Part shown: piece after piece, positions 44,595 through 55,900 of the stretch
Layout of the letters: each line of letters starts with the position of its first letter
Position numbering within the stretch: the stretch's first letter is position 1
Assembly (NCBI RefSeq): GCF_018143015.1
Contig: NC_054748.1
Coordinates: 10,523,967 to 10,587,966, forward strand
Length of the DNA: 64,000 nucleotides
Direction: 5' to 3'
From: Lytechinus variegatus
Lineage: Eukaryota; Echinodermata; Echinoidea; Temnopleuroida; Toxopneustidae
Position numbers and translations under genes: made by a program
The notes under the pieces: generated by a model
The model's database searches: none
The model's input: only the letters and a program-made list of their open reading frames with translations
Told to the model about the DNA's origin: nothing

Positions 44595-45137
44595 TGAAAA
44601 TGTAGGCATATAATGTTTTCTTCGAAGATAGTTCATGTCGTTGTATTTGCTTGACAAATTATGCATATATTCTTATATAAATTGGGGTACCCTCCTTTCT
44701 ATTCTTATGTCATCTTCTCTGTATACTTCTTTGTAAATATTGTATATACATGTACCTGTATTCATCTATACCCTTTCATCAGTTTTTTTTTTTCTGGTTA
44801 GCGTAAAATAATGGTTTTGTAATGACTCAAGCTTCAAGCTTATGTTGCAAGACCTTTGTGTGCTCTGTTAATGAGAGATTATGTAATATTTTCTTTACGT
44901 AATATTGTCTTTATGTAATAAACATGTATCACTGTATTTTCATATATGAGATTGTGGATGATGTGAACACACATGAAACAATAAATAAATAAAATAAATA
45001 AATAAAAACACATGGGGAAAGTAACGGCGGGGGTAAGGGAGGGGGCCGATTTCTATGTAACATTTTTCTTTCTCAAAAAATGCAAACATTAAGAATGAGA
45101 TATTTCTGGGAAAAGTCAGAGGTGGAGCGATCCCCTT

Positions 45138-45291
45138 GGGCCCGTTGCATAAAACTTTTTACCTGAGAAAACTTGGGTTGTTTTTACCGCAGTTTATGTC
45201 CTGTGTTAAAGTCAATGGCACAAATCAGACTAACCTTAGTTTTCAGTTTTTACCAGAGTTTTCTCAGGTAAAAACTTTTATGCAAAAGGCC
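45138..45291. mobile_element. Small palindromic MITE (GGCCCGTTGCATAAAA type)
   Basis: CCCGTTGCATAAAACTTTTT and ACCTGAGAAAACT at the left match, inverted, AGTTTTCTCAGGTAAAAA and CTTTTATGCAAAAGG at the right. The short centre has no coding capacity. Confidence 0.65.
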
Positions 45292-45338
45292 GTCACCCCT
45301 GCACTCCTCCATCACTGGTGACACAATACATGTATTTG

Positions 45339-46613
45339 GCTCCTGCGACAAGTTGCTCTGGACTTATCTAAGATGTAGGGGGTGACACAATATTTGGCTC
45401 CTGCGACAATCGCTCTGGGCTTTATCTCATCCAAGATGTAGGGTTAGGGGGTAACACAATATTTGGCTGCTGCGACAATCACTCTGGGCTTTATCTCATC
45501 CAAGATGTAGGGTTAGGGGGTGACACAATATTTGGCTCCTGCGACAATCGCTCTGGGCTTTATCTCATCCAAGATGTAGGGTTAGGGGTGACACAATATT
45601 TGGCTCCTGCGACAATCGCTCTGGGCTTTATCTCATCCAAGATGTAGGGTTAGGGGGTGACACAATATTTGGCTCCTGCAACAGTCGCTCTGGGCTTTAT
45701 CTCATCCAAGACGTAGGGTTAGGGGGTGACACAATATTTGGCTCCTGCGACAATCGCTCTGGGCTTTATCTCATCCAAGATGTAGGGTTAGGGGGTAACA
45801 CAATATTTGGCTCCTGCGACAATCGCTCTGGGCTTTATCTCATTCAAGATGTAGGGTTAGGGGGTGACACAATATTTGTCTCCAGCGACAATCGCTCTGG
45901 GCTTTATCTCATCCAAGATGTAGGGTTAGGGGGTAACACAATATTTGGCTCCTGCGACAATCGCTCTGGGCTTTATCTCATCCAAGATGTAGGGTTAGGG
46001 GGTAACACAATATTTGTCTCCAGCGACAATCGCTCTGGGCTTTATCTCATCCAAGATGTAGGGTTAGGGGGTAACACAATATTTGGCTCCTGCGACAATC
46101 GCTCTGGGCTTTATCTCATCCAAGATGTAGGGTTAGGGGGTGACACAATATTTGGCTCCTGCGACAATCGCTCTGGGCTTTATCTCATCCAAGATGTAGG
46201 GTTAGGGGGTAACACAATATTTGGCTCCTGCGACAATCGCTCTGGGCTTTATCTCATCCAAGATGTAGGGTTAGGGGGTGACACAATATTTGGCTCCTGC
46301 GACAATCGCTCTGGGCTTTATCTCATCCAAGATGTAGGGTTAGGGGGTGACACAATATTTGGCTCCTGCGACAATCGCTCTGGGCTTTATCTCATCCAAG
46401 ATGTAGGGTTAGGGGGTGACAATATTTGGCTCCTGCAACAGTCGCTCTGAGCTTTATCTCATCCAAGACGTAGGGTTAGGGTGTGACACAATATTTGGCT
46501 CCTGCGACAATCGCTCTGGGCTTTATCTCATCCAAGATGTAGGGTTAGGGGGTGACACACTATTTGGCTCCTGCGACATTCGCTCTGGGCTTTATCTAAG
46601 ATGTAGGGTTAGG
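45339..46613 (+). repeat. 69-bp tandem repeat (satellite), about 18 units
   Basis: The unit reads TGACACAATATTTGGCTCCT, GCGACAATCGCTCTGGGCTT, TATCTCATCCAAGATGTAGG, GTTAGGGGG. The 69-bp period is a multiple of three, which creates long open frames with no recognisable protein. Each unit holds one GGGTTAGGG. Variants (CAGCGACAATC, GGTAACAC, CAACAGTCG) recur in a patterned way, suggesting block duplication. The first and last units are truncated. Confidence 0.93.
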
Positions 46614-46695
46614 TGGATAGCATTTACCACAAGAAAGGATCACCAGTCGTTAAAGTTGCTCCTAACTTACGAACAGCTTTGTGAAACGGCACCCT
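46614..46695. mobile_element. Half of a TTTCATAAAGCTGTTCGTAAG-type MITE
   Basis: CATTTACCACAAGAAAGGAT, CACCAGTCGTTAAAG and AACTTACGAACAGCTTTGTG match the right half of the MITE copy at 61569-61740. The left half is absent; the satellite stands in its place. Confidence 0.65.
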
Positions 46696-47866
46696 GTACA
46701 ATTAGAGATTTGTATCACAATTGGCTTTCCATAGTTAAACCACAACTTTAAACCAGAGTGCAGAATATGGCCCGTATTCTAAAGTCGGGTTTAATTTAAA
46801 CTGTGGCTTTATGTTGTGGTTTAACTATGGAAAGCCAGTTGTTACATAAACCTCTAACAGTAGAGGTTTCTATGTAGCAGCTCATTTGACTCCCAAAACA
46901 TTATAACTGCATAAGAAGGATAAGTATGACAGTTGTCTTCACCATTAAAGAATTAGTAAAGAGCACAGTAAACATGAGAAGCAATCACTGTAACAAAAAT
47001 TTGAAACATTTGGCTTTCCATAATTTTAATTTTTAGTTTTAGCAAAGTTACCATTATGTTAACTTTTATGAAATGGGGCCAAGAAATGTGGAAGGTCAAC
47101 TATTACTGTATATAGTTTAGCTGCTAGGTCTCAATATATATTTAATGCAATCTTTATGAAACTTATGTTTATGCATCTATAAAAACCAAGAATGAAATAA
47201 AATAATTTAAATTTGAGCATTGTTCCAAATTCTATGAAATGTACCAATTACTCTGAAAAAAAAACCCAGACAAATCAATTACAAGTTGACAGCAAAAACA
47301 AAAGACAACATCAGAATTAAAGTACAAAAATTAGAAATTTTAATGTGATATAATATGTAAATAAGTTGTTAGACTGCTTTTGCAGGTAATGTAATTAGAA
47401 ATTAGTACAGGTTACAAATCATTAATCATAGTTACATTCAAATAATTATGGTTACTGATACCCCAAAATACAAAGTCTTTCATAAAAAATAACTGCTTTG
47501 GTACACGATGAATGGTTAAGAGGTACATATATATATGTGGATAACACGTAGCAAATTATAATGTATTGTTCAATGCCTACTTTAGTGTAGCTTGTTTTAT
47601 GCAAGTTACACACGTACTGTCCATAATGTACCATTTGCACGGGTCAGGAAAAGATGACGTCACCATAAAAATATGATTCAATGCATTGTATGCACTCAGT
47701 AAATGTAGGGCTGGGCTTAGTGGCTGAAATGCGCATTGCTGCTGCAAATCAGATGTGGTTTGAAAGGAGCTTTCTTTTTTATTTTCAAAGATTTACGTAG
47801 GAAAAAAATGATTGTTTATATTTTCACTTTCCGAGGCGTTGTACAACACAAATAGCAAATATTCTT
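46696..47866. other. AT-rich intergenic DNA with a small hairpin
   Basis: TTGGCTTTCCATAGTTAAAC (46721) and its inverse GTTTAACTATGGAAAGCCAG (46819) form a hairpin of about 120 bp. No gene was recognised in the rest. Confidence 0.45.
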
Positions 47867-47984
47867 ATTAGTGCAATGGTGTGACATTTCACATTCGGTG
47901 AAAGAAGGAGACACTCTATTCAACTTGGCAAATGTCTCATTGAATAGAGCATCTTTCTTTCACCTTATGCGAAATCTCACACCA
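47867..47984. mobile_element. Palindromic MITE
   Basis: ATGGTGTGACATTTCACATT / GCGAAATCTCACACCAT, GGTGAAAGAAGGAGACACTC / ATCTTTCTTTCACC and CTATTCAA / TTGAATAG form arms of about 55 bp with a very short centre. Confidence 0.7.
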
Positions 47985-48290
47985 TCACACTCATACCTAT
48001 TCACTATTAGTATACCATCAGAAGGAGGTCCTAATAATATCCTTGATAGGATAGAGCTAGTCTGCAGGGACAGACTTTTGGATTTTTGCACACTTGTAGT
48101 GCAGAGTCTGAATTAGTGAGACTAGATTCACTCATTCAAAAAACACAGAGTGGTTTGGAGTCTACCCCCCCCCCATTCTGTAAATTGTACTCACATAAAA
48201 GGGAAAAAGAATTCATAAGCACACATTATTTCTTCATCCATGTAGCTCAAGTTGATTAATCACAATATCCTTTTGACAACTTTACATATA

Positions 48291-49102
48291 CAGTACGTGC
48301 GTCCCACAAAAACCGAAACCAAGATATATCGATGATTTATCTTTACTTAATCACAAATACAATAGACAAATGACCTACCATTGTAAAGCTTAGAATCTCC
48401 TCTTCTCATGTGAAATTACTTAGATTAGTTCTCATTCACGCATGAGTGAGCAAAACAATTTGAAGAGGGGATACCAAAAAGTCATTTGGCAGGCTGTATC
48501 TGGGTTTCAAAAAGAAAACCACATTATTAAAAAGTTCACTATCTGCTCTTTAACTGATACCTCAATTACAGAAAATGGTTAGGAAATAACAAAGATCTGG
48601 TTATTTGAAATAAGGCTTGAATTTCAATAATTTCATAAAATGAAGAGGGTTTACAGGCTAGCGTTCAAACTCACTCAACACTCCGTTTTGTTGACGATCA
48701 GCCATGCATTAAGCCTATTGTTAACTATGCGATAGCTTCTGTGGGAAACCGGTGAAAACACGTTTATTTAATGAAATTATGGAAATACAAGCATTGTTTT
48801 GAAGGATCATATTTTTTTTACTTCTTGACCATTATTATTATCAAAGAGAAGAGCAAATATTGAACTTTTTAGTCATGTGATTTTCTTTTTGAAATTCAGA
48901 TACCCCTGCCAAATGAGATTTTGGTGTCCTTTCTTCAAACTGTTTTGCTCACTCATGCGTGAATGAGGAATAATCTAAGTAATATCAGATGAAAGGGGAG
49001 ATTCTAAGCTTTACAATGGTAGGTCATTTGTCTATTGTATTTGTGATTAACTTATAATAAATTATTGCTTAATCTCGGTTTCATTTTTTCTGGGACGCAC
49101 TG
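48291..49102. mobile_element. Tc1/mariner-type MITE with ~230-bp inverted ends
   Basis: The ends CAGTACGTGCGTCCCACAAA and TTTCTGGGACGCACTG are inverted, with TA on both flanks (48289-48290 and 49103-49104). The arms share AATACAATAGACAAATGACC, TACCATTGTAAAGCTTAGAA and ACGCATGAGTGAGCAAAACA. The TA target and GGGACGCAC termini suit Tc1/mariner. No transposase is present. Confidence 0.75.
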
Positions 49103-49104
49103 TA

Positions 49105-50500
49105 TAATGCTACATGTCAATATTCATAATGATGAGACCTGAAAGATATATGTATACAGTAGCATACAGGTAATTACACTGTATATATACTGTATAAGTA
49201 CTGTAGATTTAAAAAAACTTCATTGCTATGAACAGGCACACTTACATATATGTAGCATTAGTATATAATCTAAAATCATTTTCTCTATACCATGACAAAT
49301 ATAAAAGAAAATTATTTGATTAAAAGTTACCATTATGTCAGTATAAATGTACATACATTAACTTTGTATAAGAATTAAATTCAAATTTTGATTTTATTTT
49401 GTCAAATCAATTTTAAACATAATGTGTAATTCATAATCACAGAAACCAAAATCATTGATGAGCAAAACAAAACAAAATGAGTATAGGTACAAACACAAAT
49501 CAACAAACTACATGTAAAATCAACAAACTACATGTAAAATCAATACTTCTCAAAATAAAGAATTAAACATACATGTAAATAACACCACTCTGGCAAAATA
49601 AGAAGTCCTGATATACATATATGCATATATATATATATGGTTAAATGTAAATGTGTCCCTTAAAATCACTACTTGATTTAATACAAACACACTGATTGCA
49701 TTATAGAACAAAGAATGATTTGAATATTTAAAAATATAAATTACTAACTCATTAATGACTAATGATCATATGCTAATATTAGTTGTCACATATCTCCTGA
49801 AAATCTCTTCATGACTGAAATTCACCCAAAAAATAAAATATCTGGTATTGACATTACTATACAGACCACTAATACTGTATTTCAGGCTCAAACTTTCATA
49901 CTCATTATCATACAAATCTTATACCTATCATATACAAGTATGCTTCTGAAAATAATTTAAATGTGTGAATTTCAAAATACAAACTGTAAACCGAGTTATT
50001 TCTGTGATTTATTAAGTTTTGAATACACAGGCATGAAGCCTACTGCACATCAATCATATTCAGTAATGAAACATAATTTTCTTTAAGAACTAATAAGGAT
50101 AAAGATATATTTGGTTTAATATGAAACCTGACAATTAAATAACACTGATTCTCATTCAAGCACTTAAACTGAAGATGCAACAGAACACTATACATAATTA
50201 CACAGTAATTGCACTGTTCAATTATACATGTACATTAAAACATGTACATGTAAATAATTCACATATAATAATCCTAGAATGTTACATTGAATCTTCTGAC
50301 CTTTAATAGGCAAGACATTTCACATGTGATTTTCAAGGATCTCTTTTCATAAAACAGAACAAAATATATTTGAGTGGGCATGATCTTTCCCTTCCCCTAT
50401 GCAAAGCCAAATCACACAAATTCAAAGCACAGTTTAACAGCAAGAAATTTCAGCACACATGTAATTAAAAAACATGTCCAACTCTTTCAGTCTGTAAACA
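49105..50500. other. AT-rich non-coding DNA, possible CAX 3' UTR or intergenic
   Basis: No gene. CAACAAACTACATGTAAAAT is directly duplicated at 49501-49540, and there is a TATA-rich tract at 49617-49640. Confidence 0.4.
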
Positions 50501-50503
50501 ACA

Positions 50504-50818
50504 CGGGCGGAAATCCCAGGGGGACAGGGGATGTGTCCCCCCCCCCTACTAAAAATAGTAGGGGGGACACAATATCAAATGTCCCCCTGCTATTTCTGGT
50601 CTTTTATGACGGTAAAAATTCATCATTCAAATTCGAAATAAAACATGTATTGTAGGACGAGACGACCCTACTTTTGGGATAATGACCTATTTTTGTGCTT
50701 GTCAAATTTATTTCTGTAGAAATGACCTGAAATTTGGGGTGATAATCTTTTTTTTTTGCTTGTTAAATTTTCCAGTCCCTTGTCCCCCCTACCTTTTGGG
50801 ATAGATTTCCGCCCCTGA
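50504..50818. mobile_element. hAT-like MITE with GGGCGGAAAT ends
   Basis: CGGGCGGAAATC at the left and GATTTCCGCCCCTG at the right are inverted, with AACAACA on both flanks as an imperfect target duplication. The interior has G/C blocks around GTCCCCC and two diverged 'gacctattttt...tgcttgt' units. Confidence 0.6.
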
Positions 50819-50819
50819 A

Positions 50820-51660
50820 CAACATACAACACAAGTTTAAAGAGCCCAATGATTGGAGGGGCACATGACAAAAGTCCCGAGCAATTGATGTAATCAACAA
50901 GTGTATTTGATCTTTGATCCCAAAGCAAAGCAAAAATAAAATATACGTCATGTAGATTCATGCATTCAAAATGCGCAAGAACGATTACACAAATAAAAAT
51001 TAAATCTCTAACAAAAGAAATTCACAAAGCTAGAAATATCTGTAGTTCATATGGCAGTAACTCTCTCAATATATTTTGAGCACCAAACTGGCGTTATATA
51101 ATACAAATCATTTAGACTATCTGAAGTTTTGTGTGAAACAAAACAAATTACCCAAAAATAATTGAAAAAAAAAATATGCTGAAATAAGTTTCAAGGTATA
51201 TTTCCAATACATCTTTACTGGGAAAATAACACTGTAGATGATCAGATACATGTCTGCATACTGTACAATCAAACATGGTTAGGGTTGATATTCAGCATTA
51301 GTGATTAAAAGAGATAATAGCAGAATGTGTTTATGAAGGGACTTTCTATCTCTATAGAATCAAAATATTTATATCTAGCACAGTGTTTGCTGAACTATGT
51401 GTATTGACTGACCTTCTTCGACACCATCACATCATAAGAATGTCAGCTGGCTATTCAGCCTGTCTGAGAGATCGCATCATTTCAAATGTCAATGATGTAA
51501 CAGTGCATTATTACATGAATAATGATGTCATGCCATGAGAAATTTCTCTACGGTTATTTTGAATATCCACATCATTCAAATCAATGTAGGATATGATACA
51601 AGTAATGCACGTAAGCACGAGAATAATGAATGATATGCGAGAAGAGCCAATGGATATACT
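50820..51660. other. Non-coding DNA
   Basis: No gene or clear repeat was recognised apart from AT richness. It could be 3' UTR of the CAX gene. Confidence 0.35.
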
Positions 51661-51668
51661 GCAATGAG

Positions 51669-51963
51669 GAGCGTTGTGGCCCAGTGGATTAGTCTTCGGA
51701 CTCTGAAACAGAGGGTCGTTGGTTCGAATCCCAGCCATGGCGTAATTTCCTTCAGCAAGAAATTTATCCACATTGTGCTGCACTCGACCCAGGTGAGGTG
51801 AATGGGTACACGGTAGGAAGAAATTCCTCGAATGCTCGAGCGCCAGATCAAGGTAGCCGTGCTAAAGCCGGGGTAATAATAGCAGGGCCCGCTGGGAGAA
51901 CAGTTTTCGGAACTGAAGTGGCTACCCTGGGTAAATATGCCGCTATTATTATTATTATTATTA
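51669..51963 (+). mobile_element. tRNA-derived SINE, head A with tail 1
   Basis: The head GAGCGTTGTGGCCCAGTGGA and B box GGTTCGAATCCC are followed by the common body (AATTTCCTTCAGCAAGAAAT). A different tail follows: GCAGGGCCCGCTGG, AACTGAAGTGGCTACCCTGG, GTAAAT and (ATT)n. Tail 1 is the same as in the head-B SINE at 63571-63815. Confidence 0.85.
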
Positions 51964-52591
51964 ATGAGGTCCGCAGGACCGAGTGCGGTATATATCCATA
52001 TGGCGAGTCAAGCACAGAGTTCATTATTTGGCCCTGCAAGCATGCACTCCCCCAGGTTACTGAGTTGCCCGAATGCTATATTTGATGTAAATTCTAGATA
52101 ATTCCAGACATCCCACTATCCTGCACTCTGACATCAGAGTGGGATAGTACAACATTGTATAGTATATACTTCAACAGAAGAATATACCACTGTATATCTC
52201 TTGATTATTGACATGCTTTAATAGTAAATATTACATAGGTTATGTAGATTCAAATCAGTGATAGGTCAATACGCCATCACGTGACCATAGCTGCGAGGAT
52301 CGCATTTGTTATATTCTAGGTTTTGACGTCACCTAATGGAATATACTGCGTTGTATTTTCAATTGCGGAGTTATATTCACTAAGGTGACATCACTCGCTA
52401 GTTGCGTAACAAGGTAGTTTAATTGATGTGTACGCGCTAGTGTTAACGCGTCAATTGCATGAAGAACGTGCTTGATGTATTTTCAACAAAAAAATCTATT
52501 ATGACGTAGATGGATCAGAGCTGTAGCAAGAATTTTGGGTCTAAGCCAGATGACGAATGCAATTTCTGATGGCGAATCCACATATACTATA
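51964..52591. other. Non-coding DNA, probable CAX 3' UTR
   Basis: TCCCACTATCCTGCACTCTG / CAGAGTGGGATAGT at 52109-52150 is a short hairpin. Nothing else was recognised. Confidence 0.4.
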
Positions 52592-52787
52592 TAATATAAC
52601 AGATATTGCCTGGTCTATCGTTTTAATAAATAACATTTCAACTCCCCTCCGGAGCTATATTTTCCCTCAGGGTAATATTTTCCCTCAGCGCTGCGCGCTT
52701 CGGACAAAATATAATCCCTTGGGAAAAATATAATTCCGTCGGGGAGAGGAAATGTTATATTCAAACTCTAGGTAGGCAATATCTGTA
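52592..52787. mobile_element. MITE with ACAGATATTGCC ends
   Basis: ACAGATATTGCCTGGTCTA and GTAGGCAATATCTGT are inverted ends. Further inverted matches are AACATTTCAACTCCCC / GGGGAGAGGAAATGTT and TATATTTTCCC / GGGAAAAATATA. It lies just downstream of the CAX stop codon and is probably in the 3' UTR. Confidence 0.6.
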
Positions 52788-52904
52788 TATTATTAAAGCT
52801 AGCCTGTGTCAAAATTTTGTTCATTTTGACTAAGTGGAATTTGTGTAGTGAACTTGTGAAGTTTTCAAAGATTCTTTTGGAACCCAGTTTATTATCCCAC
52901 TGTA

Positions 52905-52996
52905 CTATCCAAGTATGCTGCAGTCCGTCTTGGCTGAATCACCGGCGAAAAAGAACATAGCAAGAAGAAAGAAATAGATGATACACAGCATACAAC
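52905..52996 (-). CDS. CAX last coding exon
   Basis: Encodes CMLCIIYFFLLAMFFFAGDS and AKTDCSILG before TAG: the last membrane helix and a short tail. Acceptor GTTTGTCTAG. Confidence 0.85.
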
Positions 52997-55900
52997 CTAG
53001 ACAAACAAAACAACAAAATAATTGATTAATGATAATAATAAAACGTATTTGTATAGCACAAAATACATAGGCAAAATTGCGTGTCTCTAAGCACTTTTTA
53101 CAAGTGGAGATGGAGAGGAGAGCACTGGGTTCCTAGTTGTTTACAAAATGCTAAATAAATGTGTATCTCAAGCATTATAGGCCTACTAAATCCTTTCTTT
53201 TTGGTAATAGTTTAGGCATTATGCAGATGAATATTGAGGAACAGGATTATGAAACTGCACTTCAAAAGCAGAGAGGTGGTTGCACTCTAACAGGGGTTTG
53301 ACGTAATGTGGTACAAGTAAATTTTCCCAGCTAATATATTTACCTTGGAAGTAATCTGACTTTCCATCCACAAAGATGTAATTAATGATGATAACACTGA
53401 TGATGACAGACCAAAGATGAAGATCATTGAAGACAAGGTTAAATCCAAGATTCTAAAGAAAAACAGAAAACTTCAGTATTGTCATTCTATGAAATAATAT
53501 AATAATATTATATAGGCTATTTATATTGCGCACATATCCACCTTGTTAGGTGCTCAAGGCGCTCCTATATTACCCGGCTAAGCTAGGCGTTCATAGCGCA
53601 CACAGCTTCTTAAGGAATTACTTCCTACCGGTACCCATTTACATCACCTGGGTTGAGTGCAGCACATCGTGGATCAGTTTCTTGCTGAAGGAAATTTCGC
53701 CATGGCTGGGATTCGAACCGATGACACTCTGTTTTAAAGTCCAAAGACTAATAGTAGACCGGCCAAACCTCAAAAAGTGCTCTAGATAAGGATTCGCAGC
53801 AAAATTTGTTAATGCTTGGCATCCCAGCTAATAGTCTTGCAAAAATACCCAGGAATAGCGTACGGCCGGATGCCAAGCGCAATTTTGCGTGAAAGTGTCA
53901 TTTTTAGCGTAAAATCTGAAAGACTGTCAAAAATCACGCATTTTGATATTTTGACGGATTATCATCATATTTTTGATTATCTTTGATATGAAATTATTTT
54001 TATTCAGAATTTCAAATTATAAGTCTACTAAATATGCATTTCAAATTTGAATATTACACATACATATATGGCACAGGGAAACATAAAACAGCGATTTCCT
54101 CGAAATAAAAGTTTGTGAAAACTATCAATAGTTTGAAGTTTTGTTACGCAACATAAATTCTTCGATTTAAATGCGTTTATCCATCGAATGTATAGTAAAT
54201 GTCCTAGTGCCACAAATATTAAAAGAATTTTCAAGAAAGATGGTAGATATCTCATTTTATGTTATCCGAAAGGATATAATGTGCATTTTACCATGTGCGC
54301 ATTTTGAAAGAAAAATGGAAAATACCGTACATTATGTACATAATTACATGTATAAGTACATACTAAAGCGAGTTTTTATTTACATGTAAAAGTCCATAAT
54401 AAAGCGAGTTTTTAATTAGATAGCACAATTTGTCAATTCCTTGCATCCCAGCTAAAAGTCTTGCGGAAATACTGAGGAATAGCGTACGGGTGATGCCAAG
54501 TGCTCTTTTGCGTGAAAGTATCATTTTTAGCGTAAAATCTGAAAGACTGTCGAAAATCACGCATTTTACTATTTTGACTAATTATCATCATATTTTTGAT
54601 TATCTTTGATATGGAATTGTTTTTATTCAGAGTTTCAAATTATTAGTCTACTAAATATGCATTTCAATTTGGAATATTACACACACATATATGGCAATAT
54701 GACACAAAATATTGTGATTTACTCGAAATAAGTTTGTGAACACTATCAATAGCTCTTAGTTTTTTTACAACTCAAATTCTTCGATTTAAATTGGTTCATC
54801 TATTGAATATCGTTCGTTTCTAATGTCACAAATATCAAAATAATTTTTTTAAGTAAGGTGGAAGAGATATTTTCCGAAACGGGACATGCAAAATTTATCG
54901 GGGAGGGGGGGGGGGCATTTTGAGTGTAAAATTGAAGATACTGTAAATTATAAACATAATTACATGAATAAGTACTTTAAAGGACAAGTCCACCCCAACA
55001 AAAACTTGATTTGAATAAAGAGAAAAATTCAACAAGCATAAAACTGAAAAAATCATCAAAATCGGATGTAAAATAAGAAAGTTATGACATTTTAAAGTTT
55101 CGCTTTATTTCACAAAACAGTTATATGCACATCTCGGTCATTATGCAAAGAGGGAACTGATGACATCACTCACTCACTATTTCTTTTGTTTTTTATTTTA
55201 TGAAATATTTTCATTTTCTCGTCATTGTCATGTGAAATGAAGTTTCATTCTTCCCTGAACCTGTGGAATTCCATTATCTTAACATTTTGTGGTTCAGGCA
55301 AGGAGGTCATAATCGTCAAAGTCGTAAAAATTGAAATATTGTATAATGTAAACAATAGAAAACAAAAGAAATAGTGAGTGAGTGACATCATCAACTCTCT
55401 CATTTGGATGTATCTGGCTCGTTCATATAACTATTTTCTTAAAAATAAGCGAAACTTTGAAATGTCATGATAACTTTCTTATTTTACATCCGATTTTGAT
55501 GAAATTTTCAGCATTGTGCTTGTCTGATTTTTCTCTATTGATTCAAATCAACAATTTTTTTGAGGTGGACTTGACCTTTAAAAGGTCATTAAAATTAAAG
55601 TGTCATTAATTTTTTTCTATACGTTCAAAGTTATAATGAAATTTTGAAAAATGAACTTTGGTTAAGATTTCAAGGTTGATATGACGCTGTTAAATCAAAA
55701 CTACCGTCACCTCCACCGGAGAAGTGGCTCCTTTAGTCCTGCTCTGCAATGCCGACGAGACAAAAAATAGGTACTGCCGTGCAACGGCCATTTTTTTTTA
55801 ATATACTTTGATAATCAAATAACTGAAGTAAAATGTAGATTGACAGAGTGGTTTAAAAATGCTAATTCAATCGCTTTATTCATACATGTATGTTTTCTAT

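Larger units (their letters stand above)
36050..45007 (+). mobile_element. LINE (CR1/Jockey-group non-LTR retrotransposon), split by an LTR element
   Basis: The two LINE parts are about 36050-38235 and 43483-45007, separated by the LTR element at 38236-43482. The 3' end is a run of AATA repeats (44979-45007). The 5' boundary is not defined. Apart from the insertion, the endonuclease and reverse transcriptase frames are open on both sides. The LINE was therefore probably young and intact when hit. Confidence 0.85.

Noticed and set aside
45339-46613. Interstitial telomere
   Set aside because: TTAGGG occurs once per 69-bp unit rather than as uninterrupted hexamer repeats.
46416-46751. 111-codon open frame
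   Set aside because: It comes from the 69-bp satellite, whose length divisible by three keeps frames open; the rest reads into MITE sequence.
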